This document shows, in pieces, positions 52,894-61,597 of a stretch of 64,000 bases of DNA (positions within the stretch are counted from its first letter, which is position 1; each line of letters starts with the position of its first letter). Below the pieces are notes generated by a model. It was given only the letters and a program-made list of their open reading frames with translations. It made no database searches and was not told the origin of the DNA. Where the stretch lies: assembly GCF_037076345.1 (NCBI RefSeq), contig NZ_AP024702.1, positions 1,488,001-1,552,000 on the forward strand. The letters run 5' to 3'. The DNA is from Haloferula helveola (GTDB lineage: Bacteria; Verrucomicrobiota; Verrucomicrobiia; Verrucomicrobiales; Akkermansiaceae). Made by a program: the position numbers and the translations under genes.

Positions 52894-54276
52894 ATGCGAG
52901 TCCTCCTCTTCACCCTCCTCACCCTCGCGGTCGCTTCCGCGCGCCCGAACCTCCTGTTCATCACTGTCGATGACATGAACTGCGACTCGGTCGGTGCCTT
53001 CGGCTGCAAGGTCGAGGGAATGACTCCGAACATCGACCGTCTGGCGAGCGAGGGCATGGCCTTCGACCGCGGGCACGTGACCATCGCGATCTGCCAGCCG
53101 ACCCGCGCCGTTTGGATGACCGGCCGCTATCCGCACCGCTCCGGGGCACTGGGTTTCGACAAAATCAACCCCGGTGTCCCATGCCTACCGGAGGCTCTGC
53201 AGAAGGGTGGCTACTACACCGCGATCTTCGCCAAGGAGGCGCATGTGGTCCCGTCACGCCACGCCGCTTTCGACAAGATCGTCCCGCAGAAGGCGCTCAG
53301 CCACGGCCGCAGCATCGAGGGTTTCCGCGAGGCCACGCGCGAGGCCATCAAGGCGGCGACGGAGGCCGACAAGCCGTTCTTCATCATGGCCAACGCGGCC
53401 GACCCTCACCGGCCTTTCGCCGGCGCCAAGGGTGACCCCTACAAGAACGTCCCCTACCCGCGTGCCTTCAAGCCGGACGAGATTCCGGTCCCCGGCTTCC
53501 TGCCTGATCTCCCCGAGATCCGCACCGAACTCGCGACCTACTACCAGTCGGTCCACCGCGCCGATGCGGTCGTTGGCGGGATCCTCGACGAGTTGGAGAA
53601 GAGCGGCCAGGCCGACAACACGCTGGTCATGTTCATGAGCGACCACGGGATGCCTCTACCCTACGCCAAGACCAACTGCTACTACTGGTCAACCGTCACG
53701 CCATGGATCGTCCGCTGGCCCGGCAAGGTGGAGAAGGCCACGCGCGACGCGAAGCATTTCGTCGCCGGCATCGACGTGGCTCCCACCTTCCTCGACGCCG
53801 CCGGCCTGCCCCAGATGGACGGCTGCGACGGGCGCAGCATCCTGCCGCTGCTGAAGGGCGAAGACCAAGCGGACCGCAACCGCGTGTTCACGATGATGAA
53901 CGCGCCGTTCTCCCGCATTCCCTACCCGATGCGGGCCGTGAACGACGGCAAGTTCCTCTACATCTGGAACGGCTGGGCGGACGGCGAGAAGAAGTTCCGC
54001 AACGAGTCGATGTCGGGCCTCACGTTCAACGCGATGAAGACGTCCGAAGATCCCGCCGTTCAGAAACGCGCCGAATTTTATCTGCACCGATGCCGTGAGG
54101 AGCTCTACGACCTCAAGAAGGACCCCGCCTGCCTGAACAACCTCATCGCCGAACCCAACGACGATTGGACGCCGCGCGCCGGCGCCATGGCCAAAGCAAT
54201 GTGGCACTGGATGAAGGACACCGAGGACCCCCAGCGGGAATTGTTCACCGAGCAGGTGAAGCCTGCGCTGGACTGA
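52894..54276 (+). CDS. secreted sulfatase (formylglycine type)
   Basis: A 460-residue type I sulfatase with signal peptide MRVLLFTLLTLAVASA. The metal-binding VDDMNCDSVG (D26, D27) and the formylglycine motif CQPTRAVWMTGR (C67, T70, R71; C-x-P-T-R variant of C-x-P-S-R) are present, as is SDHGMPLP. Cys67 must be converted to formylglycine by an enzyme not encoded here. Together with GH16 it suggests use of sulfated polysaccharides, as in marine verrucomicrobia. The 3' end is 4 bp from the convergent argB. Confidence 0.93.
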   Translation: MRVLLFTLLTLAVASARPNLLFITVDDMNCDSVGAFGCKVEGMTPNIDRLASEGMAFDRGHVTIAICQPTRAVWMTGRYPHRSGALGFDKINPGVPCLPEALQKGGYYTAIFAKEAHVVPSRHAAFDKIVPQKALSHGRSIEGFREATREAIKAATEADKPFFIMANAADPHRPFAGAKGDPYKNVPYPRAFKPDEIPVPGFLPDLPEIRTELATYYQSVHRADAVVGGILDELEKSGQADNTLVMFMSDHGMPLPYAKTNCYYWSTVTPWIVRWPGKVEKATRDAKHFVAGIDVAPTFLDAAGLPQMDGCDGRSILPLLKGEDQADRNRVFTMMNAPFSRIPYPMRAVNDGKFLYIWNGWADGEKKFRNESMSGLTFNAMKTSEDPAVQKRAEFYLHRCREELYDLKKDPACLNNLIAEPNDDWTPRAGAMAKAMWHWMKDTEDPQRELFTEQVKPALD

Positions 54277-54280
54277 CCCG

Positions 54281-55159
54281 CTAGCGCGTCACTTCGGTAC
54301 CGATGCCGTAGTCGGTGAAGATCTCCAGCAGCAGCGCGTGCGGCAGGCGGCCGTCGACAAAGTGGACCTTCCGCACGCCGGCATTCAGCGCGTCCATCGC
54401 GCTGCGGATCTTTGGAATCATCCCGCCGGAAATGGTGCCGTCCTGAAGCAGGGCATCGGCCTGCTCGCGGTTCACCGACTTGATCAGGGTGGAGGGATCG
54501 GACGGATCCCTCATCAAGCCGGGCACGTCGGAAAGGAACACCAGTTTGGTGACACGCAGCTCCTTGGCCAGCGCCGCGGCCGCGAGGTCGGCGTTGATGT
54601 TGAGCGGCCGGCCGGTCGAGAGCTCGGACGCCAGCGGTGAAATCACCGGCACGATCTGCGCCTTGTGGGCCGAGTCGAGGTAGCCCGGCTGACAGCCGAC
54701 GACTTCGCCCACCCGGCCGATATCGACCGGGTTGCCGGCCTCATCCTTGACCTTCATCTTTTCGCCGAGAAACACGTCGGTCCCGGGAATCCCGGTCGCC
54801 TTGCCGCCGAACTCGCGGATCATCTGGACCAGGCCCGGATTGATCTCGTTCGAGAGCACCTTCTCGACGATCGAGATCGCCTCGTCGGTCGTCCGGCGGA
54901 AGCCACCGACGAACTCGGCCTCAAGCCCGGCTTCCTTCATCGCCGCCGAGATTGCCTTGCCACCGCCGTGCACCACGATCGGGTTGATGCCCGCCACCTC
55001 GAGGAAAACGATGTCGCGCATCACCTTCTTGACCAGCTCCGGGTCCTCCATGGCGGAACCCCCCATCTTGATCAGGAAGGTCTTGCCGCGGAAGGACTGC
55101 AAGTACGGCAGGGCTTCGATCAGGGCTTCGGCTTTGTCGATGGTGTGCTGCAGGCTCAT
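54281..55159 (-). CDS. argB: acetylglutamate kinase
   Basis: A 292-residue amino-acid kinase that phosphorylates N-acetylglutamate in arginine synthesis. The segments FLIKMGGSAMEDPELVKKVM, NPIVVHGGGKAISAAM, NINADLAAAALAKELRV and DVPGLMRDPSDPSTLIKSV are typical of ArgB. An N-terminal helix of about 20 residues (MSLQHTIDKAEALIEALPYL) resembles the arginine-sensitive, hexameric type, so arginine inhibition is likely. ATG 55159 was chosen from the usual N-terminus. Confidence 0.96.
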   Translation of the reverse strand: MSLQHTIDKAEALIEALPYLQSFRGKTFLIKMGGSAMEDPELVKKVMRDIVFLEVAGINPIVVHGGGKAISAAMKEAGLEAEFVGGFRRTTDEAISIVEKVLSNEINPGLVQMIREFGGKATGIPGTDVFLGEKMKVKDEAGNPVDIGRVGEVVGCQPGYLDSAHKAQIVPVISPLASELSTGRPLNINADLAAAALAKELRVTKLVFLSDVPGLMRDPSDPSTLIKSVNREQADALLQDGTISGGMIPKIRSAMDALNAGVRKVHFVDGRLPHALLLEIFTDYGIGTEVTR

Positions 55160-55211
55160 CGTCTCGGGAGGCCGGACCCTAGACTGCCGCCGCCCGGGAG
55201 GGAAGCCCGCT

Positions 55212-56567
55212 TCACGGCCGCCGTTTGCCCTTGCGACGCTTGGCCTTCTTCGCCGCCTTCGGTTCTGCGGGTGCCTTCTTCGCCGCCTTTGCCCGCACCA
55301 CCTCGACACGCGACTCGGTATCGAAGAGCAACACCGAAAATGCCGTAGCCACCGGCACCGTCAGGAAGGCGAGCGGCATCGGCGCGACGCCGGAGCGGAT
55401 GCAGATGGCGAGCGCGCCCGCGACAAGTCCGATCAGAACCACAGACAACCCGAGGCGCTTCAGCAGTCCTCCTTTGCCGAGCAGCGAGGCACCGATGAGC
55501 GAGAGTCCCAGAATCCCGAACAACTCGGCCATCTGGGACGGACGTGAGACCGCCGACTTGCCCACCGTCCGCGGAGCACCCCGCACCGCCGCGTCGACCC
55601 GCGGCATCCGCTCGGCCCACTGGCGGTCCGCCTTGTCGCCGAGCAAACGCTCGTCCGTGAAAAACACCGGCGCGTCCGCGTCGAGGAAGCCTTCGGGAAT
55701 CTCGTCCGAAATCACGGTGGTTGCCGGAACAGCCTCGCGCTCGATCGGTCCGTCCGGGAGATCGACCCGGCCGCGGAAATCGATCGGGATCCTGGGGCCG
55801 TCGGAGCCCAGCCGGATGTCCTTGCCCATCCGCACCCGGACATCCTCTTCGGGCGATAGCCCGAGACGGGCGATCTCCAGGGCGAGCGGCAGCGAGAACA
55901 CAACGCGGTCGGACCAACGGGCCAGCAGATAGGCGCGGTTCGCCTCTCCCTCTTCGGTTTCGATCCGCGTGAACCCCGCCCAAGACTCCTTGCCTCCGAA
56001 TTCCGGAGCGATCCCACGGATACTGTTCACTACGGGAAGCTTCGTACCATCGCCATCGACTTCGCCGTAGGGCATCGATGCCCGGAGAAAGGGAGGCACC
56101 ACCGGCTCCGGTGCCGTGCTGTCTTTCACCACGTAGCCGATCACCGCCCGGTCAAACCGGTCCATCGCCCTGCGCATCGTCTCGATCGCGAGCGTGTCGG
56201 GGCTTTCCCACTGCAGCGGATAGCCGAAGCCGACGTGGTCGAGTCCGGCGGCCTCGAGACGCGCCATCACCACCATCAGGTCCGACGGCGGAGGCGGCAT
56301 CCGTTCGAAGTACTGGTCCGGGTTGTCATCGAGGTAGAACACCCGTGGCGGCTCGATCGCCGGTGGCGGCCCCAGCGTTTCGACACCCCATGGGTCTTCC
56401 ACGCTGCCATTGCCTACCAGTTCGCCCGATTTGCCCGACAGGAAGCCGAACACGGCGCGGTCGGCGCGCTTCACCACATCCAGCGCGGGCCCCGTCGCCA
56501 GCACGAGCAGCCCCGCGCCGAGGGAAACCACGGCGGCTGTCAGTCGCGGATGGTCCACGCGGAGCAC
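55212..56567 (-). CDS. CHASE2-like membrane protein without an output domain
   Basis: A 451-residue protein. One N-terminal membrane segment (about 10-30) is followed by an extracytoplasmic domain (about 35-345), and then three membrane helices (about 350-415; AELFGILGLSLIGASLL, VVLIGLVAGALAICI, LAFLTVPVATAFSVLL). This 1+3 layout with segments such as RVFYLDDNPDQYFERMPPPP and LEAAGLDHVGFGYPLQW resembles CHASE2 sensor domains. The cytosolic C-terminus is only a Lys/Ala-rich tail (KAAKKAPAEPKAAKKAKRRK), with no kinase or cyclase. It lies 43 bp downstream of the AmgK-like kinase gene. Function unknown. Confidence 0.65.
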   Translation of the reverse strand: MLRVDHPRLTAAVVSLGAGLLVLATGPALDVVKRADRAVFGFLSGKSGELVGNGSVEDPWGVETLGPPPAIEPPRVFYLDDNPDQYFERMPPPPSDLMVVMARLEAAGLDHVGFGYPLQWESPDTLAIETMRRAMDRFDRAVIGYVVKDSTAPEPVVPPFLRASMPYGEVDGDGTKLPVVNSIRGIAPEFGGKESWAGFTRIETEEGEANRAYLLARWSDRVVFSLPLALEIARLGLSPEEDVRVRMGKDIRLGSDGPRIPIDFRGRVDLPDGPIEREAVPATTVISDEIPEGFLDADAPVFFTDERLLGDKADRQWAERMPRVDAAVRGAPRTVGKSAVSRPSQMAELFGILGLSLIGASLLGKGGLLKRLGLSVVLIGLVAGALAICIRSGVAPMPLAFLTVPVATAFSVLLFDTESRVEVVRAKAAKKAPAEPKAAKKAKRRKGKRRP

Positions 56568-56610
56568 CCGGACACGGAAAACCGAAAGCCGGTCCGTGGA
56601 AAGCCGAACT

Positions 56611-57573
56611 TCAGGCAGGGAAGGCCGCCGCCTTCTCGAGCACGGGCGCCAGAAGTTCCTCGAACTCGGTGCCCTTGACCACCGCCGCCAGCTGACGCGC
56701 CCCGGCGGAAACGTGCTGGCGATACCAGTCGTCCCCGCGGTTCACGATGATGTTGCCGAAGGCCCCCATCGCCTGCATCAGGCGCTGGATCGCGCAGTCG
56801 CGGAACATGCTCTCGGCCGGCCGGTCCTCGGCCACGTCCTCCCACAAGTCCATCAGGCGCTCGCGTTCCTCTTCGGAGTGGTCGAGGTAGGGGTCGTGGA
56901 TCAGCGAGGCGAGATCGTATTCCTGGCGGCCACGGCGCATCCCCTGGAAATCGATCCAGTATGCCTGTTCGTCCCTCAATAGGAAGTTCTGCGATTGGAA
57001 GTCTCGGTGAACGAGGTGTTTTGATACCCCGCCGAGACGTTCGGCGAGCGCCTCGAACTCCGGTGCTTCCCGTAGTTCGCGGGCGTGCATCCGCAGCAGT
57101 TCCTCCATCAGATGCTCGAAGAAATACTCCTGTTCCCAACGATACATCGCGGTATCGAAGGGCGGATTGAACTCCACGGTCTTGCCGGCACGGCAGTAGA
57201 AGAGCTTGTCGAGCTGCTCGAAGGCGGAGCGGTAGTAGGGCTCGCGGGTTTCCCACGGCGTGCCCTTCAGCGCGAGAAGGTCCTCGTCGCCGAGGTCCTC
57301 AACCAGCGCCACCCGCCACTTGAGGTTCTCATACATGATCGACGGCACATGGATCCCGGCCTTCTCGAGAAAATGGGAAACCGGCGGGTAGAAGTCGTTG
57401 TCGGCCCGCTCGTCGGTCCAGTGGATGCCGATGAACGGCTCGTATTCCTCGGTCTTCACCCGGACGATGGTGCGCCCGGAGGCCCCGCGTTTGATCGGCT
57501 CGAGCGTGACCTTGTCGGTCGGATCGAACTCCAGATACTGCCGGACCGTGGTGAGAATGGAATCAGCCGCCAT
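56611..57573 (-). CDS. AmgK-like aminoglycoside-phosphotransferase-fold sugar kinase
   Basis: A 320-residue APH-fold kinase. The catalytic motif LVHRDFQSQNFLLRDEQAYW and IDFQGMRRGRQEYDLASLIH (HxDF-N and DFQ) match the AmgK group, which phosphorylates the anomeric position of N-acetylmuramate/GlcNAc during cell-wall recycling. Other APH-family sugar kinases remain possible. ATG 57573 is used; another ATG five codons upstream (57588) is equally plausible. The partner uridylyltransferase (MurU) is not in the window. Confidence 0.75.
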   Translation of the reverse strand: MAADSILTTVRQYLEFDPTDKVTLEPIKRGASGRTIVRVKTEEYEPFIGIHWTDERADNDFYPPVSHFLEKAGIHVPSIMYENLKWRVALVEDLGDEDLLALKGTPWETREPYYRSAFEQLDKLFYCRAGKTVEFNPPFDTAMYRWEQEYFFEHLMEELLRMHARELREAPEFEALAERLGGVSKHLVHRDFQSQNFLLRDEQAYWIDFQGMRRGRQEYDLASLIHDPYLDHSEEERERLMDLWEDVAEDRPAESMFRDCAIQRLMQAMGAFGNIIVNRGDDWYRQHVSAGARQLAAVVKGTEFEELLAPVLEKAAAFPA

Positions 57574-57676
57574 GGCGCCGGGAGACATAGAACGCCGACC
57601 CCGCAGGGCAAGGGAAAACACCCGCCGGAGAGGGCGTGATTGCCAAGCCGGCCCGCGATCTGCCAGCTTGCCCACG

Positions 57677-60600
57677 ATGAAGTTCCTGCTCCGGCTCGCC
57701 GCCATCGTGGCCCTCACCGGCATCGGCCGCTCGATGACCCTCGCCGAGGCCGCCGCGCAACTCGGCAGCGCGGATCCGGCCGAAGCCACCGAGGCGGAGA
57801 AAACGCTGATCCGCGGCGGCTGGGACTCGCTCGGGGAGCTGGAACGGCTGATCTTTTCCGACGTCCGGCGTGCCGCGGAGCGGGCGTCGCGCTGCCGGCT
57901 GTGGATCCGCTTCGGCGTCCACCACGGGATTCCCGAGGAATTGCGCAAGGAACTCCTCGACTACCGGAAACTCGATGACGACCAGCGGCGCCAGTTGATC
58001 GACCGGTTGGTCAAGGAGCCGTCGGTCGGTCCGGTGACATTCGCCTGCCTGCACAGCCGGGTCACCGAGGAGAACGTCGGCGACGCGGCCCTGAAGGTGA
58101 TCGAGACCGGCTACGAAAAGAAGCAGCGGATGATCCCCTCGGATTTCAATCAGTACGATCCGCGGCTGCTGCTCGTGACGACCCGGGCGATGGTCGCGAA
58201 CACGATCGCGCCGTACAAGGTCGAGCGGGGGCTCGATGACTACCGCCGCTGGCGCGAAATGGATCCTTCGATCCGAACTCTGCTGAACCGGGCCGGGGTG
58301 GTGTGGGAATACACCCATCTGAAGAAGCAAGACGACCTGATGGCCGCCTTGGCGTGGCTGCCGGAGATCCTCGACAAGCAGGGCCGCGAGCGGGCGGTCA
58401 CCGATGTCCTGCGGTGGAGTCGTTCCCAGATCAAGGAGCTGTCCGACGTGCCGGACGGATCGATGCAGGGAGTCCTGATGATCACGCTCGAGGACAAGGA
58501 CCTCGAGCAAGCCCGGGCAACGTATCGGACACTCCGGGAGCCCCATCCCGCCCTCGCGAAGGAACTGTCGCCGGATCTCCGGCACTTCGAGGTCGACTGG
58601 CTGATCAAGGAAGAGCGGATCCGCGAAGCATTCGATCTCGCCCGGAGAAGCGCGGCCGATGAGGAGCAACCGGGAACCCTGATGCAGGAGGTCGGCAACG
58701 GCACCCGCGAGCATCCCGAGCTGTGGCCCGACGGGCTGCCCGACCCCGCACGGCTGTCTCCCGAATTGAGGGCCGGGTTTCTCCGCGGCTACATGTCGGA
58801 TGCCACCCGCCGCGATGAAGGAACTTGGTGGCAAGCTGTCGATCGCTACCACGAGCTGCTCGACCGCTCCCCGAATCCGGAAACCTGGATCATCGCGGCC
58901 GAGGAAGCGAAGATCCCCGGACTGTTTGTCCCCTACCTCGCCAGCAGCGGCGAACTCGACCGCGTTTTCGCCATCCTCAGGCAATGGAGTTCCGGCTACT
59001 TCACCACCGCCATCGGCCGCGTCCTCCGCAAGGATCCGGCGCTGGCCGCAAGGGTGCCTCTGGCGGATCTCCATCCGGGAATGCTGAGGGTCTTGCTCGA
59101 AGAGATGTGGGTTTGGTCGGACAGCGGCATTAACGAGATCCGGAACGTCGAGCGCCTCGCCCGGGAGTGGGAAAAGCAGGTGCCGAATCTGCTGACCGAA
59201 AGCACCAACCGCCGACTCATTCCGGTTCTCGCGATCCGGCTCTGGGATGCGGGCAAACGCGAGGAATGCCTCGCCAAGGTCGCCGGCAGCGACCTGCGCG
59301 ACTTCGGCGCCCGATTCACCGCCCAGCTTCTCGACACGCTGACACCGGAGGAAGCTCTGGAATTGGCGAAGGCCGCCCCCTTGCCGGCCGGTACCGTCCG
59401 CGAATGCTTCGCCCTGGTTGCGAGCCCCGGCGATGAGAAATCCCGGAAGCGCCGCAGCCGGATGCTCGAACTGCTGGGCCGGGAACCGGAGTTGATGGAC
59501 GCCCGCGACTGGGTCAGCGATCACCACACCCGCGAGTTCGCATTGAACCTCTGGATGGATGGCGACGACGAGGCCGCCCTGCGGGTCATCGAGTCCGCCT
59601 ACTGGATCACCCGTAGGGAGTACCCGAAACAGTTGTGCATCCTGGCTGAGATTCTCGTGCTCGGCCGCAGTCCTGAGGAGCTGCTGAAGAAAACGACGGA
59701 GCACAAGGACCGCCCGCTCCATCGGGCCATCCTTTTGCGTGCGCTGGGTCGCGATGAGGAAGCACTCGAAGTGCTGGAAGCCGATCGCGATTCCCCTTTC
59801 CTGCCGACCCTGCTACTCGAACAAGGCCGCTACCGAGATGCCGTGCAGGCGGCCCAAAGGAGCCGGCCGATGAAGCGCGAGAACAGCGAATCGCTCGACG
59901 CCCGGATCGACTCCGCCGAGTTCGCGCGAATCCTCGAACTCGATCACGACGGCAAACGGGCCGAGGCCTTCGAGATCTGCGAGCGGCGCAGTCCTCCGGC
60001 GTGGGTCCGCCTGCTTGCGGGTTACCGGCTCGACGAAATGGCGCGTGAGGACAACTTCGAGTTCTTCTCCAGCCTCGCTGAAGATCTCGGCCGAGGGCCC
60101 GCGGCTCTGGGCACCCTCGAGGCCCGGGCCGTCGCTGCCGCCGGAGGCGAAGCCGCCATCGGCGATCAGGAATTCAAGAGCTACCTCCGGCTCGCGCTTT
60201 ACGCACCCAACCGTGATAGGACCCGGGGAATCCTGACACGATGGGCCGAACTCCCGCCGAGCGAAGTCGAATCGATGATGCGCGGTGGCTTCATGATTCA
60301 CGAACCGCTTGTCCGGACCCTCGCCGAGTTGGAGATGACGGAGCAGGCGGTGAACTACCTGAATGCCTACTTCGAACTCGGTGAAGCAAAGACGCCGGCG
60401 AAAGCGCGGGCCCCCGGCCGGTTCTGCGGGTGGTATCTCGGGGAGAACTGGAAAGAGCATCCGGTTCTCAAACTGATCGCACTGGAAGAACCGGGCCGGA
60501 CCCTGACCGAGCACACCGTCTCGCTGGCCCGCCTGCGGCCGAGGGACGTGCGCACCGAAGATGTGGACCGACTCGTCGCACTGCTCGGCAAACACCGGGC

Positions 60601-61510
60601 TTCACTCACCGACGAAGATGTCCGCTCGGTGCTCTCGGCGTGGTGCCACAGACTCGCCAAAACCGACTTTCCCGAGGGATCGACATTCGACGCATCCATC
60701 GCCCGCTTTCGCGAGACCGTAACGCGCCGGTTGATCCACGGTGCCCGAACGGAGCCATTGAGAATCACCTTTGATCCGGCTCCGGGTAACAAGTCGGACC
60801 CGCGGGCGGAGGACTTCGAGCCCATCGACGGCGTAAAGCGGGTCCACGAGACTTGGGAGTCCGGGAAACAGGACGAAGCGCGAGTTTTGCTGCGCGACAT
60901 CCTGATGCGTGTCCTGCTCGACCGGAACCTGCCGGAGAAGGACATGCGGGTGCACTTTTTCTACGATTTCAGCACGACCGGCTCGGGGGGCGACCGATCC
61001 GGCAACGAGCAGATCATTCTCGGCATTGGCCGCTGGAAACTTCCCCACGAATTGATCGGCGGCACCTGCAAGGCACTCGCGCGGACCCTCGATTACGAAG
61101 ACTCGCAGTATCTCACCTTCCTAGAGTTCGCCGGGAAACCGGGGCTCGCGCTCAACCTCCATCGCAACCGGTGCGTGCTGGCACTCTGCCAGGACATGCG
61201 GGTCGACGCCCCACGCGCGGCCACCGCATACCGCCGGCTGGAGCTCAGGGATGCGATCCAGCGGGGTGACCGTGACGAGGTTCTGACGGGAGTCCGGAAG
61301 TTCATGATGGTCGATCCGTTCAGCCTCAACATCCCCTTGGAAGCCCGCGCGTGGTGTGTCGGGCTGGATGACCGCGAGGGTGCGGCGGATGTCGACCGGT
61401 CCGTCACACGTTTTTGGGAAGACCGGCTTCTGCTCGCGCCCGAGTTCACCCCCTACCGCGATGCGCTGAATCGTTGGCGGGCGCTGACCGCCGAACAGGA
61501 CGGCGACTGA
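57677..61510 (+). CDS. giant secreted alpha-helical (solenoid) protein of unknown function
   Basis: A 1277-residue protein starting MKFLLRLAAIVALTGIGRSM (signal peptide or anchor) at ATG 57677. Almost the whole length is amphipathic helices arranged like TPR/HEAT repeats (for example LEQARATYRTLREPHPALAK, ARILELDHDGKRAEAFEICE). A distinct C-terminal region (about 1040-1277) holds a beta-containing block, RVHFFYDFSTTGSGGDRSGN, then EQIILGIGRW. No catalytic motif is recognised. The gene is separated by 87 bp from a lipoprotein gene on the same strand. It may be a scaffold in an envelope complex; this is a guess. Confidence 0.75.
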   Translation: MKFLLRLAAIVALTGIGRSMTLAEAAAQLGSADPAEATEAEKTLIRGGWDSLGELERLIFSDVRRAAERASRCRLWIRFGVHHGIPEELRKELLDYRKLDDDQRRQLIDRLVKEPSVGPVTFACLHSRVTEENVGDAALKVIETGYEKKQRMIPSDFNQYDPRLLLVTTRAMVANTIAPYKVERGLDDYRRWREMDPSIRTLLNRAGVVWEYTHLKKQDDLMAALAWLPEILDKQGRERAVTDVLRWSRSQIKELSDVPDGSMQGVLMITLEDKDLEQARATYRTLREPHPALAKELSPDLRHFEVDWLIKEERIREAFDLARRSAADEEQPGTLMQEVGNGTREHPELWPDGLPDPARLSPELRAGFLRGYMSDATRRDEGTWWQAVDRYHELLDRSPNPETWIIAAEEAKIPGLFVPYLASSGELDRVFAILRQWSSGYFTTAIGRVLRKDPALAARVPLADLHPGMLRVLLEEMWVWSDSGINEIRNVERLAREWEKQVPNLLTESTNRRLIPVLAIRLWDAGKREECLAKVAGSDLRDFGARFTAQLLDTLTPEEALELAKAAPLPAGTVRECFALVASPGDEKSRKRRSRMLELLGREPELMDARDWVSDHHTREFALNLWMDGDDEAALRVIESAYWITRREYPKQLCILAEILVLGRSPEELLKKTTEHKDRPLHRAILLRALGRDEEALEVLEADRDSPFLPTLLLEQGRYRDAVQAAQRSRPMKRENSESLDARIDSAEFARILELDHDGKRAEAFEICERRSPPAWVRLLAGYRLDEMAREDNFEFFSSLAEDLGRGPAALGTLEARAVAAAGGEAAIGDQEFKSYLRLALYAPNRDRTRGILTRWAELPPSEVESMMRGGFMIHEPLVRTLAELEMTEQAVNYLNAYFELGEAKTPAKARAPGRFCGWYLGENWKEHPVLKLIALEEPGRTLTEHTVSLARLRPRDVRTEDVDRLVALLGKHRASLTDEDVRSVLSAWCHRLAKTDFPEGSTFDASIARFRETVTRRLIHGARTEPLRITFDPAPGNKSDPRAEDFEPIDGVKRVHETWESGKQDEARVLLRDILMRVLLDRNLPEKDMRVHFFYDFSTTGSGGDRSGNEQIILGIGRWKLPHELIGGTCKALARTLDYEDSQYLTFLEFAGKPGLALNLHRNRCVLALCQDMRVDAPRAATAYRRLELRDAIQRGDRDEVLTGVRKFMMVDPFSLNIPLEARAWCVGLDDREGAADVDRSVTRFWEDRLLLAPEFTPYRDALNRWRALTAEQDGD

Positions 61511-61597
61511 CCGCCCGCCCCATCCCCCCACCGTTCCAAATCCCGAGCCGGCTTGCAATTCCCCCACCCTCCGGCGGCTGGATAGTCTCGTCACCGT

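Noticed and set aside
57563-59722. 719-residue minus-strand open frame opposite the giant helical protein
   Set aside because: No motif, no signal peptide, low complexity; the plus-strand frame has a signal peptide and is continuous for 1277 residues.
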